The translations under genes and the position numbers were made by a program. From Typha latifolia (lineage: Eukaryota > Streptophyta > Magnoliopsida > Poales > Typhaceae): DNA of 64,000 bases. Location of the stretch: contig CM034103.1 in the NCBI GenBank assembly GCA_019914945.1, positions 11,222,001 through 11,286,000 on the forward strand. Reading direction: 5' to 3'. The notes below the pieces were generated by a model that had not been told where the DNA came from, made no database searches, and was given only the letters and a program-made list of their open reading frames with translations. Below are positions 62,781 to 64,000 of this stretch, one piece after another. Numbering within the stretch: the stretch's first letter is position 1; each line of letters begins with the position of its first letter.

Positions 62781-64000
62781 CACTAATATATATTTAACTT
62801 ACTCACAAAGACGTCTTTTTGAGGTCTCTTTGCCGATAAGTTTATTCCCAAACCTAGAAAAACAAGAGAGAAAAAAGTTCTAGGATAGGAGGGAAGGGAC
62901 GATGGGCAAACTAAACTGAAATACACCAACAAATGGCAAATAAAACTTTGCAATTTGCATAATCTGCATGTGGAAGAAGCATATTAAAAGGACCAACTTG
63001 CAAAATCTCCATCAAATAAAATACTAGTATTTAAATGCACCATGTTATTCCAAGTTGTTAGAATATAAAATACAAAAATCATCGTTCTCTATCAGCTTAA
63101 GATTTTAGAATAGTTGTTAAATTAGAAGGGTATGAGTGCATAGGTCCTAAGTTCAAATCCTATTAAACTTATCTATCACTTAAAATATAAAACATCCAAC
63201 CTATGAATCACGGATACAGATGGGATACAGATATGATACGGATAGGAGGATACAACTTACCTAAAGTCCCTATCCGGCCTATATCCGTAACAGATAACTT
63301 ACCCCATTTTGGTGTATCCATTCTTTAGAGCATCCACCCCTTTAAGTCAAGTCTATTCCTAAAACCTCTCAAAGTGTCTCAAATTCATAAGTGCGGGAGA
63401 ATGTTAAAATATAAAAATCATTGTTCTTTAACAACTTAAGCTTTTTAAAGTATTTAGTAAGTTAACACAAATAAATTTTCTATGAGGCCCCAGTTTATAT
63501 AGAACCGGATATGCTATCTAAAAGAAGATAATACTTCAACACACAACAACAAATGCAGATACAAAATGGACCAGATAACACCAAGATAAACTAACTTTTC
63601 AGTAGAAAATTTGACTCCATTACATGATCAGCTTTATTTAATGTGACATATAACTAACATCACAGTGTTAGTTTATGTTCACAGAAGCTTCGTTGACCCT
63701 CATATGAAATTGCCAACATATAAATAATCAGGTCAAAAAATAATATAACATTAGCTTGAATCAAGTTAATTTACAATCATATATAATTGGTTATCTCAAT
63801 GGATCCTAGTTTCGATCAATCCCAAGACGGATTGGTCTCATCCATAGCCAATTCCTATTCTAACCCGAAACCAATATTATGAGTGATTTCGATCTGGGAT
63901 CAACCATATCAGCCAATCCATCTCAACTATATCTGCCAAAACTAGTTGAAATAGAATTTAAAGATTTAATCGGATTTAAATAGATCTAAGTTGGGGAACA
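62781..64000. other. Repeat-like AT-rich end of window
   Basis: No gene recognised. Contains gatacag/ggatacg words at 63210-63290 and cgatcaatccc/gatctggga words at 63810-63990, both reminiscent of the subterminal parts of the nested insertion at 29472-30215. Probably more transposon debris. Confidence 0.4.

Overview
The window is nuclear DNA of a flowering plant, probably a monocot (inferred from the style of the proteins; no species is claimed). Genes have many GT-AG introns and sit in AT-rich sequence loaded with transposon relics, microsatellites and nested insertions. There is no bacterial-type operon, CRISPR array or tRNA/rRNA gene that I could support.

Layout. 1-6770: a dispersed repeat split by a 5.8-kb LTR-like composite whose halves are inverted copies of each other, flanked by a perfect 5-bp target duplication. 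7201-7743: an intact single-exon pectin methylesterase/invertase inhibitor gene in a small unique island. 8525-10587: a second copy of the repeat that was interrupted on the left. 11161-14229 (+): plastid-type nucleoside diphosphate kinase 2, seven exons, with one base missing in each of exons 2 and 3. 15766-17539 (+): an intact five-exon TCTP gene. 19455-20613: a chimeric fragment joining an inverted copy of the NDPK2 5' half to an RTE-type LINE piece. 20750-21965: two tandem direct repeats.

24442-47304 (-): the dominant gene, TRS130/TRAPPC10 of the TRAPPII vesicle-tethering complex, 21 exons over 22.9 kb, about 1245 residues. Its introns hold LINE, Mutator-like, hAT-like and GGCACG-rich repeats. 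Exon 14 lacks one base in a G run. 47770-49400: a degenerate tandem repeat block and a 5'-truncated LINE with an 18-bp target duplication. 50152-53335 (-): ribosomal protein L19 (eL19), five exons. 56525-57395 (+): a broken J-domain (DnaJ) gene. 57730-58961 (-): the last three exons of a Pumilio-24-like nucleolar PUF/CPL protein; its 5' part is not seen and probably lies beyond 64000. 59330-64000: MITEs (one hAT type with perfect 8-bp target duplication) and other repeats.

The genes are not a functional cluster: they are housekeeping genes (nucleotide metabolism, growth control, ribosome, ribosome biogenesis, trafficking) separated by transposon debris. I found no convincing new biological system. 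The best leads are the inverted LTR-like composite, the chimeric NDPK2/LINE fragment, and three single-base losses inside otherwise clean exons, which suggest either uncorrected sequencing errors or recent gene damage.
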